Under the pieces are notes generated by a model. It was not told the DNA's origin, made no database searches, and saw nothing but the letters and a program-made list of their open reading frames with translations. A stretch of 64,000 bases of DNA. It comes from Rhynchopus sp. YZ270_cl-10 (Eukaryota; Euglenozoa; Diplonemea; Diplonemida; Diplonemidae). The stretch spans positions 1,116,001 through 1,180,000 of the forward strand of contig OZ037839.1 in NCBI GenBank assembly GCA_964035575.1. Direction: 5' to 3'. Of the stretch, positions 35,433 through 44,721 are shown in pieces. Each line of letters opens with the position of its first letter. Positions within the stretch are counted from its first letter, which is position 1. Both the position numbers and the translations under genes were made by a program.

Positions 35433-35639
35433 GCATAGTGTGCAGACGAACAAAATGTTCGTCGATGTTCGTCGTGGGGGGAAAAAAATTTTTTGTTCGT
35501 CGATGTTCGTCGTTGTTCGTCGTGGGTTGCCCTTGTGGCAGGGACCTGTTCGTCGATGTTCGTCGACGAACATCGACGAACAAAACCGACGAACATTTTG
35601 TTCGTCGACGAACCAAAAATGTTCGTCTGCACACTATGC
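35433..35639. mobile_element. Palindromic CTAG-flanked mini-element
   Basis: A 207-bp element with perfect termini GCATAGTGTGCAGACGAAC / GTTCGTCTGCACACTATGC, flanked by CTAG on both sides (35429-35432 and 35640-35643). The interior is made of GTTCGTCGAT/GTTCGTCGT units that switch orientation near 35568, so almost the whole element can fold on itself. Termini match the consensus CTAG-NCATA(G/C)TGTGC(A/G)G(A/G)CGA of the elements at 7495 and 41296. It has no coding capacity. Confidence 0.8.
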
Positions 35640-36179
35640 CTAGGGGGGGGGGGGGGGAAAGAGAGAGAGATTTCTCCCCACCACCCTGTCGACCCCCCCG
35701 GAGGGGGGGTCGTAGAGGGCTGTCCACTGTACTCAAAATCATCCGCAAACCCGCCTGCCGTGAGAGGAAGTTTCCCCAGCACTCCCGCTCCTCAATCCTG
35801 CAGTCTGCTGAAGGTGCCCCGTACCCCCTGTTATAGAAGGTGTCACTGCTCGTGTCAACTCTATCTTCAACGGCAGAGAGACGTTTTAGTTTATTGAAAA
35901 TAATCAAACTAAGGATGAAGTCTCATATGACAGATGCCTCTCTCTTGTGCATCTGTTTGATTAAACAGCACAAAGAGACCCTCAGTGAGGGGGGGATTGA
36001 TGAAATTCTCCATCGTTTTGCTGGTTTTAGTATCAGGAAAGTTCAGCTGTAATAGCACTTGTGCTGGGGAAGGGATCACGCGCAAATCGCAATTTTTTTT
36101 GACCACTCAGTACCAGGGATTCACCCCCCACGAACTAGCTTCTCTCCGGCGGGAAAATTTTTTTTGACCTATTTTAACA

Positions 36180-36395
36180 GTGTCTTATCCAGGAATCCAG
36201 ATTTTCAGTTTGGGGGGGGTCAGTTTGTTTTTTTTGCCCAATTTTTTTTTTAGCACGACCAGGGAAGACACTGGGAACATAGTGAACTTGTATGTTTTTT
36301 TTTTGCGGAGCAAAAAAAAAACAATATAAATGGCGCCGCAGGCGAAAATTTTTTTGGGTACGGTGTAAATGTATAGCTTTTTACACCACGCCGAG
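36180..36395 (+). repeat. Dispersed repeat family R2, copy
   Basis: Starts CAGTGTCTTATCCAGGAATC, then AGGGAAGACACTGGGAACAT, TTTTTTTGCGGAGCAAAAAA, ATGGCGCCGCAGGCGAAAA and GGTACGGTGTAAATGTATAG, ending CTTTTTACACCA. It retains the 5' part that is missing from the 18585 copy. Confidence 0.8.
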
Positions 36396-36865
36396 GAAAC
36401 ACCTCAAACCCAGCTGAAAAAACTGACCCCCCCCACCGGCCCAAATTTCCGGAGAAAATTTGGGGGGGGGGGTCACTGACCCCCCCAACCGGCCCAAAAA
36501 ATACACTGTATTTTAAGCACTAGTAAAAAAGCAAAAATTTCGGATTTTTTGGCATTTCGCCACGATCAGGAAAAAACGATGGCGATAGCGAACGCCCTGC
36601 TGAGATTTCCAAAAAAATAAAAAAGCTAGTGCCATGCACTACCACTTTTTTGCAAATAAAAAAAAAAAAAATAAAAACGCTAGGTTCAAAACTCGGTCGA
36701 GCCCGGCCCAGCTCAAATTCGGGGCCCCGGCGGAATGTGAGAATTCCTCGGGTATCCAACTGCGGAGTTCAACTTCATTGATATTTGCGCCAGACACGAA
36801 TTATCAGTAACCTCAGTACATGTACAAAAAGAAACGGTGGTCATAGCATCAAGGTTCCTGGCGAA

Positions 36866-37105
36866 GACAGGGTACGCAATAATTCAAAAAACTGCGCTTA
36901 AAATTGTACATTTTTACAGCCATACGATGTCATGGGAAGGTGGGTTGCAAATTTCCGCCGCAGGCGCACGGTACGCTACTTTTATTATTTCGCCATGCTG
37001 CATGTTTCCTTTTCCTTCGGCGTTTGATCAATTGAGTCGCGCTTTGGCTGTGACGGGGTCACTTTGTTCATGAGGCCAGTTCTGGTCACTCTCAGAGGCT
37101 TATGT
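36866..37105 (-). repeat. Dispersed repeat family R1, inverted copy
   Basis: Inverse-strand copy of 32672-32886, from GGTACGCAATAATTC through GCCGCAGGCGCACGGTACGC to GGTCACTCTCAGAGGC. Indels near 36920-36950 distinguish it. Confidence 0.8.
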
Positions 37106-37487
37106 CTCTGCGTGTCTGGCAAGTGTAAACTTTCTGAAAAAAGAAAAAAAAAAGTGGTAGTGCCCGGCACTAGCAAGAAAATTTTCAAAATTAAATAGGT
37201 AGTGCCGATGCACTAGCAGTTTGGGCAAGCTAGACTACACTGAATTTTAGACCACACTATTCATATAGGATAACAGCCACAATGTGCACAACAAAAAAAA
37301 GTTATCTAATACACCACGAATCTGGCAGGAGCTACCCCCGTCGTCGAGCCAAAAAATATTGACTCACATCCTAACACAAAGTAAAGTTGATAGTGCAAAA
37401 CACCTCTGAGACGCAGGCACTGACACTCCGGCGGGTTATCGAACCCCCCCGGAGAAAACATTTCCCCCCCCGTCTCTCTTCCCCATT

Positions 37488-40400
37488 TTAACCCTGCTTC
37501 GAAAGCATGGAGCGGGACAGCCCTTCGATCACCGAGTCGACCTCCTGTGAACCTTTCATCACATCTTGGATGCTTCGCACCGATGTGAGCGATGCTGTCC
37601 TGCTGCCGAGCCCTAAGGACGATACACTGCTTTCAAATGGCTTTGGCCGTACGGACTTGGCTGTGGAGCGGCTTGCCGCTTGCGAAAGAAGCGATGCAAT
37701 GGACATTTGGCTGTTCGCCTTCGTGAGACCTACTGAGAAGGGGAGGGCACGTGACGAAGATGAAGGAGCTACCGGTGCTACTCTGTCTGCTTCTCCTTCT
37801 CCTTCTCCTTCTCCTGCTCCTGCTCCTGCCGCTGCATTCTCAGGTGCATTGAGCAGACTAGGGAGGGATTTTAATGTTGCCTGCAAATCTATTGCAGGAA
37901 CCTGAAGGGATCGGATCGACTGCGCCCGCCGCGATCTGTTGAGGGCAGAGCTTGTCACTTTGTCGTCGATCTGTGCAGACAACATGCCTACCCCTGCCAG
38001 GTCACCACGCATCATGGCCGCAGTCTGCTCTCTACGAAGAGCGTCTAGCTCTGCACCATCCGCAGCAGTGTCCACTGCAATGTCGACGTCAGGGTTGACC
38101 ACGTGGTCATCGGGCACATTGCTGACATCTTCTGCACGCGACTCTTCCTCGTCGTCAACCCACTCCACGCTGTGCTGTTCAGAGTGCACCGTAGGCGTCT
38201 GCACGGTAGTCATAAACTGCTCCGACGGCGTGGTCACAGCTACCTCCTGCAGATACGCAGGCGGTGTGGCAGGACGGAACAACCCTGCAGCCCGCTCCAC
38301 TGCCTCGGAGTACCCTCTCTCTGGGGACACGCTGGGACGCGGTGCAGACTCATCTCCCCCTAGGGCATTGTGCACGACGTCAGCTGGTTGCGACACTTCG
38401 CGAAGTTCTGGGGAGTCTTCGCGTGGTGGAGGGGGTGGTGGCTGCGGCGGCGGTGTCGGGTCCAACGTAAGAAAGCGGTACCCAGACGGCGGCTTTGTGT
38501 TCTTCGGACTGCACTCCTGACGCTTGATGCCGAGCTCCTGGCGGAGGTCGGTGGTGACGTGCTTTGTTGCGGGGCAGTAGTAGTGTTTGTGCCCGGTGCG
38601 GAGGTTGCGCAGGACGACCCACTCACCACGCTGCAACGCCGCCAGCACCGCTGGGTCTGTCTCGACCTCGTTGTCGTCCTCGTTGGCAGCAATGAAGACC
38701 TTCGTGGTGTGGTTCTCCTGCTCGACGTTGTCCGCTGCTGCCACATCTGTCGTTGTGGTTGGGATGTCCTCTACGGTGCGCACCACCTGCCCGGTAGCAC
38801 GATTGAAATAAAAGGTGGAGCCGTCGCGCGCTTCGCACCGCCGCCATGCGACCAGATCAGCCACGTTGTCCACCTCGCTGTGCGCATGCGACATAACGCT
38901 GTGGCGACGTTGCAGCAGGGCGAGGGGGCAGTTCTCGTCCTCTTCGTCGTCGTCGTCGTCGTTCAGGAAAAAGGCACACTGCCGCTCATAGACCTCGCGG
39001 GCCGCAGGCTGCCCTGCAGGCTTCTGAGTACCCTGCGCGACACCCGCCACAGCCTCGTCCTCGCTGTCGTACGCATCTGCCTCCAGGTCCGTCAGCGCCT
39101 CTGCGCACTGCTCCGCTTCCACCACCCGCGCATTCGCCTCTTCCGCACGACGTACCTGACCTGGTCCTCTCCCCGCAAAAACTGTGTTGTTCGCGGTGTT
39201 GTACGGCGGAACCCTCAGGGCGCTCCTCGCCACAGAGATGACGGTTCCAGGGAGAACGTCGTAGCCCATGCCCTGCAAGGTGTCTGCACGCATCCATTCG
39301 TGCCGCACACTGTCGCCACTGCGTGTTCCGATGAAGTCTGTGGTGCTGCTTGCGGCGGGGGTCCTTCTAAGGAGGGTCACAGCAATGCGCTCATCTACTG
39401 CAGTGATGATACAGAGAAACCACATGCTGGTGTCGGGGAGCGAGAGAAGCACCTCCGCTATGTCGTGCTCGGCCCAGTCCATATGTGGTGCGCCTCTCAG
39501 GTACATAGCTTCGCGTCTGCGTGCGGTGGTCGTGTCTGTGTAGTATGACGAAGGGAAGTGTGGTGGGCGCAGCTGTGGTGCCGTCACGTTCATAAGAGTT
39601 CCGTTCATCGAGACGTCGATGCTGCGGTCGAGCCGTACCGTGAGGATGCGGCAAGGCAGCCAGCTGTCTTCACATAGGACCTCTGCAAACTCATTTGCAC
39701 TCCACTGCTGTCGTGACACCCCCGCGGGAGGCTCGCCTGCCTCAGGGGGTGCGCTTAATGTGCCCAAGGCACTCTGCGGCACCACCAAGACATTGCCCTC
39801 CCCATCCACCACCTCCAAAGACCATGAGACCAACGGCAGCCCCGTGCCCACATCCACAGTCTCCTCTTTGTTCACTGCGAGAACGTTGCACGGCTTTGAG
39901 TCGTTCTCGAGGTGTACCTTGACAGCGTCCCCTACACAGACCTCGGGTGGCGCTGTATCCACCGCATATGGGCTAGGAGCTGTAGGGTGTGTTGCGGAGG
40001 TGCCTGTTGTGTTGTTAAATGCGAGGGGGCCCTGCAGTGCTGGGGGCGGGCGGAGATCGTCGAAAGGGACGCAGTGTGTTGTGCCGCCTGCTTGCACGGT
40101 GTAGGTGCTGTCGCCACGTTGCAGCACCTTGCACGGCCACCACTCAGAGGTGGTGTTGTTCTTCTGTGGGGTGTAGCCTTCGAAGTAGCGTGGTGTAGTG
40201 GTCGTGAGGCGCACCTCGGCGTGGTCACCAGGCGTAAAGGTGGGTGCACCCTTTCTGCGGATCAGCGTGTCTACGTCACGTCGCTGCAGTTCTTCGTCAG
40301 TGAGGAAGAAAGCGTCGAGCTTCGCAAGCCCTGCCACGCTGTCCTCGTGTGGCAGAAACACGCAGTGTAGGTTGTACAGGGCAGTCAGGACAACACGGAT

Positions 40401-41153
40401 CGCAAGGTGTGGTGCTGTCAGGGTTGTGACGCGCTTTGCCCACAGTTCGATGATAGCGTGGCCATTGCTGCGGGTGAAGGCAAGAAGGCGGCCGGTGAGA
40501 GAGGCTGTGTCCCTGCCGTTGCTTTCGGCGGTGAGGCTGTGGCTATGTCTGTCCTCGCCGTGTGGTGAAGTGTCCCTCACGTCGCGTCCATGTGCAGTCA
40601 AGTTGCGCAATGCGCCTCGTGTGATGCCCGTGCCGTCACCCTCCTCGTCTGTATCCTCATGGCTGCTCCCGCCATCGCAATGTGCAAACGTGCTAGGGTG
40701 TGTCCGCTTCTTTCGGTCGCGCACTCTCGCCAACGCGCTTTTGGTCTGAAATAGAAAGAGGGGTGTGTGTGTGGGGGGACAGTGAACACAAAATAGAAAA
40801 ATGCATGTTTGATTTTTAAACTATTCTCACGGATGGCAGCGACATTTTTTTATTCGTTTATCGCTCTGCAAATTAGTTTTGTTTTTCGCTGCATGAGTTG
40901 TGTGAGTGGTGAAACAAATATTGGATGAAAGACAATTTGCAGGCACGCACCTTCCACCGATCCTACCTCTTCTTGCCAATGCTTGGTATATTATACAGAA
41001 AGAGGAGAGAAAAAAACAGGCCCGAAAGAATGTTGTAAAATGAAGAGAACGGGGGGCAAGAGAAACGTGACATACAAGAAAGGGGTCGACGTCGTCACGA
41101 GTGATGAGGTAGAGAAGACTGTGGAAGCAGGCCACTGCGTACTGGGGCACGAG
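37488..41153 (-). CDS. Tudor-like / WW-like multidomain protein
   Basis: The main exon is 37488-40745, opened by an acceptor (CTATTTCAG) at 40746 and followed by about 1,085 codons. A short upstream exon, 41076-41153 (26 codons, through YLITRDDVDPFL), ends at a GTATGT donor and is in phase. The first exon is not certain: ATGGAAG|GTGAGA near 42811 is one candidate but fits only a more internal acceptor. Residues about 165-500 hold four modules with the alternating 'GD-x-A-E-V...W-x-P-C-x-V/I-L' pattern of Tudor/Agenet chromatin-reader barrels. Residues 628-660 and 700-735 are WW-like (W...G-x-x-YFN-x-x-TG and W...TGHKHYY). Acidic, proline-rich and serine-rich segments follow. I infer a nuclear adaptor that reads methylated or proline-rich ligands, but the Tudor call rests on pattern only. 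A nested transposon lies in the 5' region. Confidence 0.7.
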
Positions 41154-41295
41154 CTGTAGATGGTTGTGTTGGTATGTTTTATTTTGTTTTTTTTTTTTGT
41201 TTTGTATTGTTACTAACCAGGGTATTAGGGTGAAAATCCAAAATTCCGGAAAAAACTGGTTTTTCTGGTTTTCTCTCCTGGGTGGCGAAAACTAG

Positions 41296-42136
41296 TCATA
41301 CTGTGCAGGCGAGCCGTTTTTAGGCGAGTTTTTCGTTTTCCTGATTTTCAGGAAAAACTCGCCAAAAACTCGCCCTACTCGCCCATTACTCGCCTATTAC
41401 TCGCCAAAACTCGCCAAAAACTCGCCAAAACTCGCCTAAACTCGCCAAAAACTCGCCTAAACTCGCCTAAACTCGCCCACATTTGGGTGCAAATCCTGGT
41501 GCACATACGCACCTTGGGGGTGAAAATGTGCACCAGGATGTGAAAATGGAGGGCGGGGGTGACTGATGACAACATGCCACTCGAAAACACACAAAAAAAT
41601 TGAAATTGTGTCACTTGTACGTCTAAAGGCAACCATGTCACGGCAGTGGCTGACAGGCATGTATGTAAACATTTGCTCCAGGGGAAGATCCAAGCGTGCC
41701 ATAGATCCCGGGGGACAAGACGTGCTACAATCCGGAGGATGACGAAGACATGAGCCGGGGCTACACTCGCTATACAACAATGTCCTCGCCATGCCGGTAA
41801 ATGGCAACCCTGCAGGCCACCCCTTGGCGGTATTCCACCACGACTACATCGCACCCATCTGTGCAAACTTCATGGATCCGCAGAAGCTACAGCTGGACTG
41901 GTGGTACTGGTTGTGGAAGCCTACAAAGCAAACTGTAGAGGTCTTGTTCAAGTGGAACGAAAAAATTTTTCTCTTCAAAACTCAAATTTCCCTCATATTT
42001 TCGTGTGTACACTTTTCCCAAGGTAAAATCCCTACCAAAAAAAAAACTCGCCAAAACTCGCCCCCCAAAAATGGGCGAGTTTTAGGCGAGTTTTTGGCGA
42101 GTAGGCGAGTTTTTTTTACTCGCCCGCACAGTATGA
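41296..42136. mobile_element. CTAG-flanked 'ACTCGCC' element (inner of the nested pair)
   Basis: Termini TCATACTGTGCAGGCGAG and its inverse (one mismatch), flanked by CTAG (41292-41295, 42137-42140). Sub-terminal regions are packed with short ACTCGCC(A/T)AA units, in one orientation at 41345-41480 and inverted at 42045-42125. The middle, non-repetitive 500 bp encode nothing recognisable. This is the full-length relative of the truncated copies at 7495 and 28625. Confidence 0.8.
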
Positions 42137-42207
42137 CTAGTGTTTCCGGCGAAAACCTCCACCGTTGACGGACACAGTCACCTTTTTCGGGTTTTTCGGG
42201 GGTGGGG

Positions 42208-42440
42208 TCAGTGTCTTATCCAGGAATCCAGATTCGAAATATTTTTCGGCGCTGCTGACCCAGGGTAGACATTGGGAACATAGGGACTGTCTTTGTTTGC
42301 GGGGCAAAAAAATAATATAAAATGGCGCCGCAGGCGAAAAATTTTGAGGGTACGGTGTAAAAATGTAGCTTTTTACACCACAGAGCCACTCAAACGAACC
42401 CTTTTTTGCGGAGCAAAAAATGAAAAATGGCGCCGCAGGC
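42208..42440 (+). repeat. Dispersed repeat family R2, copy inside a transposon
   Basis: CAGTGTCTTATCCAGGAATC, CCCAGGGTAGACATTGGGAA, AATGGCGCCGCAGGCGAAAA, GGTACGGTGTAAAAATG and the closing CTTTTTACACCACAGAG. It is immediately followed by a second partial GCGGAGCAAAAAA / GGCGCCGCAGGC unit (42411-42440). Confidence 0.8.
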
Positions 42441-42876
42441 AAAAAAAAAAATCAAGGAACAGCCATTTCCCAAAGGCACTCCCGTGGTTCAACCACGGTT
42501 CTACCAGGCGGGGAAAAAATGCGGGGGAAAAAATCGAGTCCGCCCTAATCTGGGGACGACATTTACAGAAAGTCCTGGTGAAAAGTGTCGGTTTTTTTTT
42601 CCCCTCCAGATTTCTCTGTTTTTTTTTTTTTTTTTTTGAAAACCAGTTTTTTAACCACCCTAATACCCTGATTGTTACTCATCGCACACCAAAGAACTTC
42701 ACTTTTGGTTTCTTTTTGAAACATTGATAACACATCACCACAATATCCACACGCCAAAAAAACCCCGCCCTTTTAAACCACAACGGCATTTAACTCGAAA
42801 CTCTCACCTTCCATTCTTCTCTCTTCACGATGTACTCCGACAGCCACCCTCCCCGCTTCACGCCTTCAATGCCTTT

Positions 42877-43776
42877 CTATGTTGCCCATACCTCAAGCCT
42901 GATGTCCGCCAACATCTCAACTGCAGGGGCGATCTCCTGCGGGAGGGGGTACGCCTTGTGCAGGACGCAGCAGAGGTAGAGACGTTCTTCGTCCTTCATG
43001 ACTGCTTCGGCCTTTGCCTGGGCGGGGGTGAACTGCTGGCATGTGGAACTCAGTGCGGGTGTGTGTGACAGCGTCATATGTCTGGCTGCCGAGCCCAGCC
43101 CTTTGACATCTGTACTTCCCATGGCCGCAGAGCGTTGGGCCTCTGCATCTGCACAGATCTTTGCGCATGCAAAGACAGCGTCTGCCGCATCGCGTGGTCG
43201 ATCCAACCCGACCAAGGCAAGAGCCTTGCGGATGTGTGCACGTACATAGTCCGGACGGTGTTCGATGGCCCGCTGTGCATCCGACAGTGCCAAGGTGCAG
43301 TTCTTCAGGGGCAGGTTCGAGCACGCCCGGTTGGTGTAAAAGATGTGCTTGAGGTGTGTGTCCTTCTCGGAAAAGTCTGCCTCGCGTGCACCGCGCGTGT
43401 ACGACGCAGCGGAGCGCGCAAAGTTGTTCGCAGAGAAGTGTGCGTTGCCTATCCAGCGCAGGCGTTGGCCTTCTGTGGCGAGCGAGGTTGCGTCCTTGTG
43501 TGCGTATTCGTGCTCCCAGCGGACGAAGTCGAGTGTGCTGCGGCAGGCGCCATGAGCGATGCGTGCTTCGTCCTCCTTCTCCGCTACCACCACGTCGCGC
43601 CACGACGCTACACGCCGCCCGCCTGCAGGCGTCGTCTGCGGCAATGCTGCCAACGTTGCGTCGTCAAGAAACACATCACTGCCAAGTGATTCTGCAGTCT
43701 CATCGAACGTCACCCTCGTGTGGTTCATATTAGCCCGTCTCGGCACAGCAGACTGCTGCATATGAGGATGTGGCAT
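42877..43776 (-). CDS. TPR co-chaperone-like protein
   Basis: 299 codons from the ATG at 43776 to TAG. Residues about 100-215 form three tetratricopeptide units: GNAHFSANNFARSAASYTRG, then FYTNRACSNL with ALSDAQRAIEHRPDYVRAHI, then KALALVGLDRPRDAADAV. The order and the basic TPR faces resemble TPR co-chaperones (TTC4/STI1/SGT class) that dock Hsp90 or Hsp70 C-termini. The tail after the TPRs (about 80 residues) shows no known domain, so the exact class is open. The N-terminal 70 residues are hydrophilic. A pyrimidine-AG acceptor (CATTTCAG) lies 16 nt before the ATG, and an in-frame TGA in between excludes a longer protein. It is co-directional with its neighbours, with about 950 bp to the LRR gene upstream. 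Confidence 0.75.
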   Translation of the reverse strand: MPHPHMQQSAVPRRANMNHTRVTFDETAESLGSDVFLDDATLAALPQTTPAGGRRVASWRDVVVAEKEDEARIAHGACRSTLDFVRWEHEYAHKDATSLATEGQRLRWIGNAHFSANNFARSAASYTRGAREADFSEKDTHLKHIFYTNRACSNLPLKNCTLALSDAQRAIEHRPDYVRAHIRKALALVGLDRPRDAADAVFACAKICADAEAQRSAAMGSTDVKGLGSAARHMTLSHTPALSSTCQQFTPAQAKAEAVMKDEERLYLCCVLHKAYPLPQEIAPAVEMLADIRLEVWAT

Positions 43777-43814
43777 TGCTGATCATGAACACCTGAAATG
43801 GGATGTGGGATGTG

Positions 43815-43985
43815 GGGTTTTATGATCGTACTCTCAGAGGGCACAAGAAATCAAATCAAAAGCAAATAAAAGGGGAGAAGAGGGAGGAATCTTTTGCAAT
43901 TGGCACCATTAGTGCGAAAAGTATGTGCGGGGAGGAGCTAGAGTGGGGAAAACGGAAAAAGCGAAAAATGAATTTTGAAAACTTG
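43815..43985. repeat. Intergenic direct repeat, copy 1
   Basis: TTTATGATCGTACTCTCAGA to GCGAAAAATGAATTTT. It is repeated at 44467-44630 with about 95% identity by eye and the same orientation. The sequence lies between the 5' end of the TPR gene and the 3' end of the LRR gene. Confidence 0.85.
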
Positions 43986-44466
43986 GTTATATTAGTGTAG
44001 ACACCCGAGGATGAACTCCACTATACAAAACGCTGTTAAGTAACCGCTGATGAACACGATGATGATCTCTCCTGTGTGGCAGATGCCTCACTGATGACGT
44101 TTAAGTTGCTCCCCGCCGGTCCATCATCAGATGGGGGCGAAGCAGAAGTGGTGGGAGTGGGAGCGGTTTTTGTCCACTTGTTTCACTTTTGTTGCTCTGG
44201 GGAAGGCGAGCGTTTTCTTTTTGATTGGTGCCCTTTTGGGGCGGTAATACCAGGCTCAGTCACCTGTGGGCGGTTCGTCGGGTACCGAATTTTTGTTTTT
44301 GCAGAATATGGTGGTACTTTGTTTTACCCCAGCCCTCCCCGGATCCTACCCTGCCAAAGCAGGAGGTAAAAAGAAATAGCAGCCCGACGCCCACCTTTTT
44401 TGTTTAGAGTACTCTCAAACCCCACATAACGCACTGCCAGTGCCTTACAGTGCTACTATATGTAGG
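43986..44466. other. Spacer between the intergenic direct repeats
   Basis: No gene is recognised. The motif GTGTAGACACCCGAGGATGA (43996-44015) recurs at 57892 and, in related form, at 19348 and 32372. A frame of about 97 codons starting near 44076 has no recognisable features. Confidence 0.4.
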
Positions 44467-44630
44467 GTTTATGATCGTACTCTTAGAGGTCAAAAGAAAT
44501 CAAATAAAAGCAAATAAAAGGGGAGAGGAGAAGAGGGAGGAATCTTTTGCAATTGGCACCATTAGTGCGAAAAGTATGTGCGGGGAGGAGCTAGAGTGGG
44601 GAAAACGGAAAAAGCGAAAAATGAATTTTT
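44467..44630. repeat. Intergenic direct repeat, copy 2
   Basis: Second copy of 43815-43985. It lies about 90 bp beyond the stop codon of the LRR/FG gene, so it may include that gene's 3' processing signals. The duplicate may descend from the same region. Confidence 0.85.
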
Positions 44631-44721
44631 GTTGAAATTTTCTGGCTTTTCTGAACTTTTTCCAGCTACTTTTCTGGTAGAGTAGCCATTTTCACTTTTC
44701 TGGTGTACCAAACCCTCCTGT

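Larger units (their letters stand above)
41218..42670. mobile_element. hAT-like non-autonomous element (outer of a nested pair)
   Basis: Termini CAGGGTATTAGGGTG and CACCCTAATACCCTG are perfect 15-bp inverses, and AAAACTGGTTTT lies just inside both. ATTGTTAC follows the right end directly (42671-42678). The same 8 bp precede the left end but with four extra bases (TAAC) between. CAGGG ends and an 8-bp duplication fit hAT. There is no transposase; the interior contains the CTAG element (41296-42136) and an R2 repeat (42208-42440). The insertion lies in the 5' intron or leader of the Tudor-like gene. Confidence 0.7.

Noticed and set aside
37507-40370. Plus-strand frames inside the Tudor-like gene, one of nearly 400 codons
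   Set aside because: Shadow of the minus-strand gene; no recognisable domain, while the minus frame has modular repeats and splice sites.
42830-43068. Plus-strand frame starting MYSDSHPPRFTP
   Set aside because: Overlaps the 3' end of the TPR gene antisense, and no independent support is visible.
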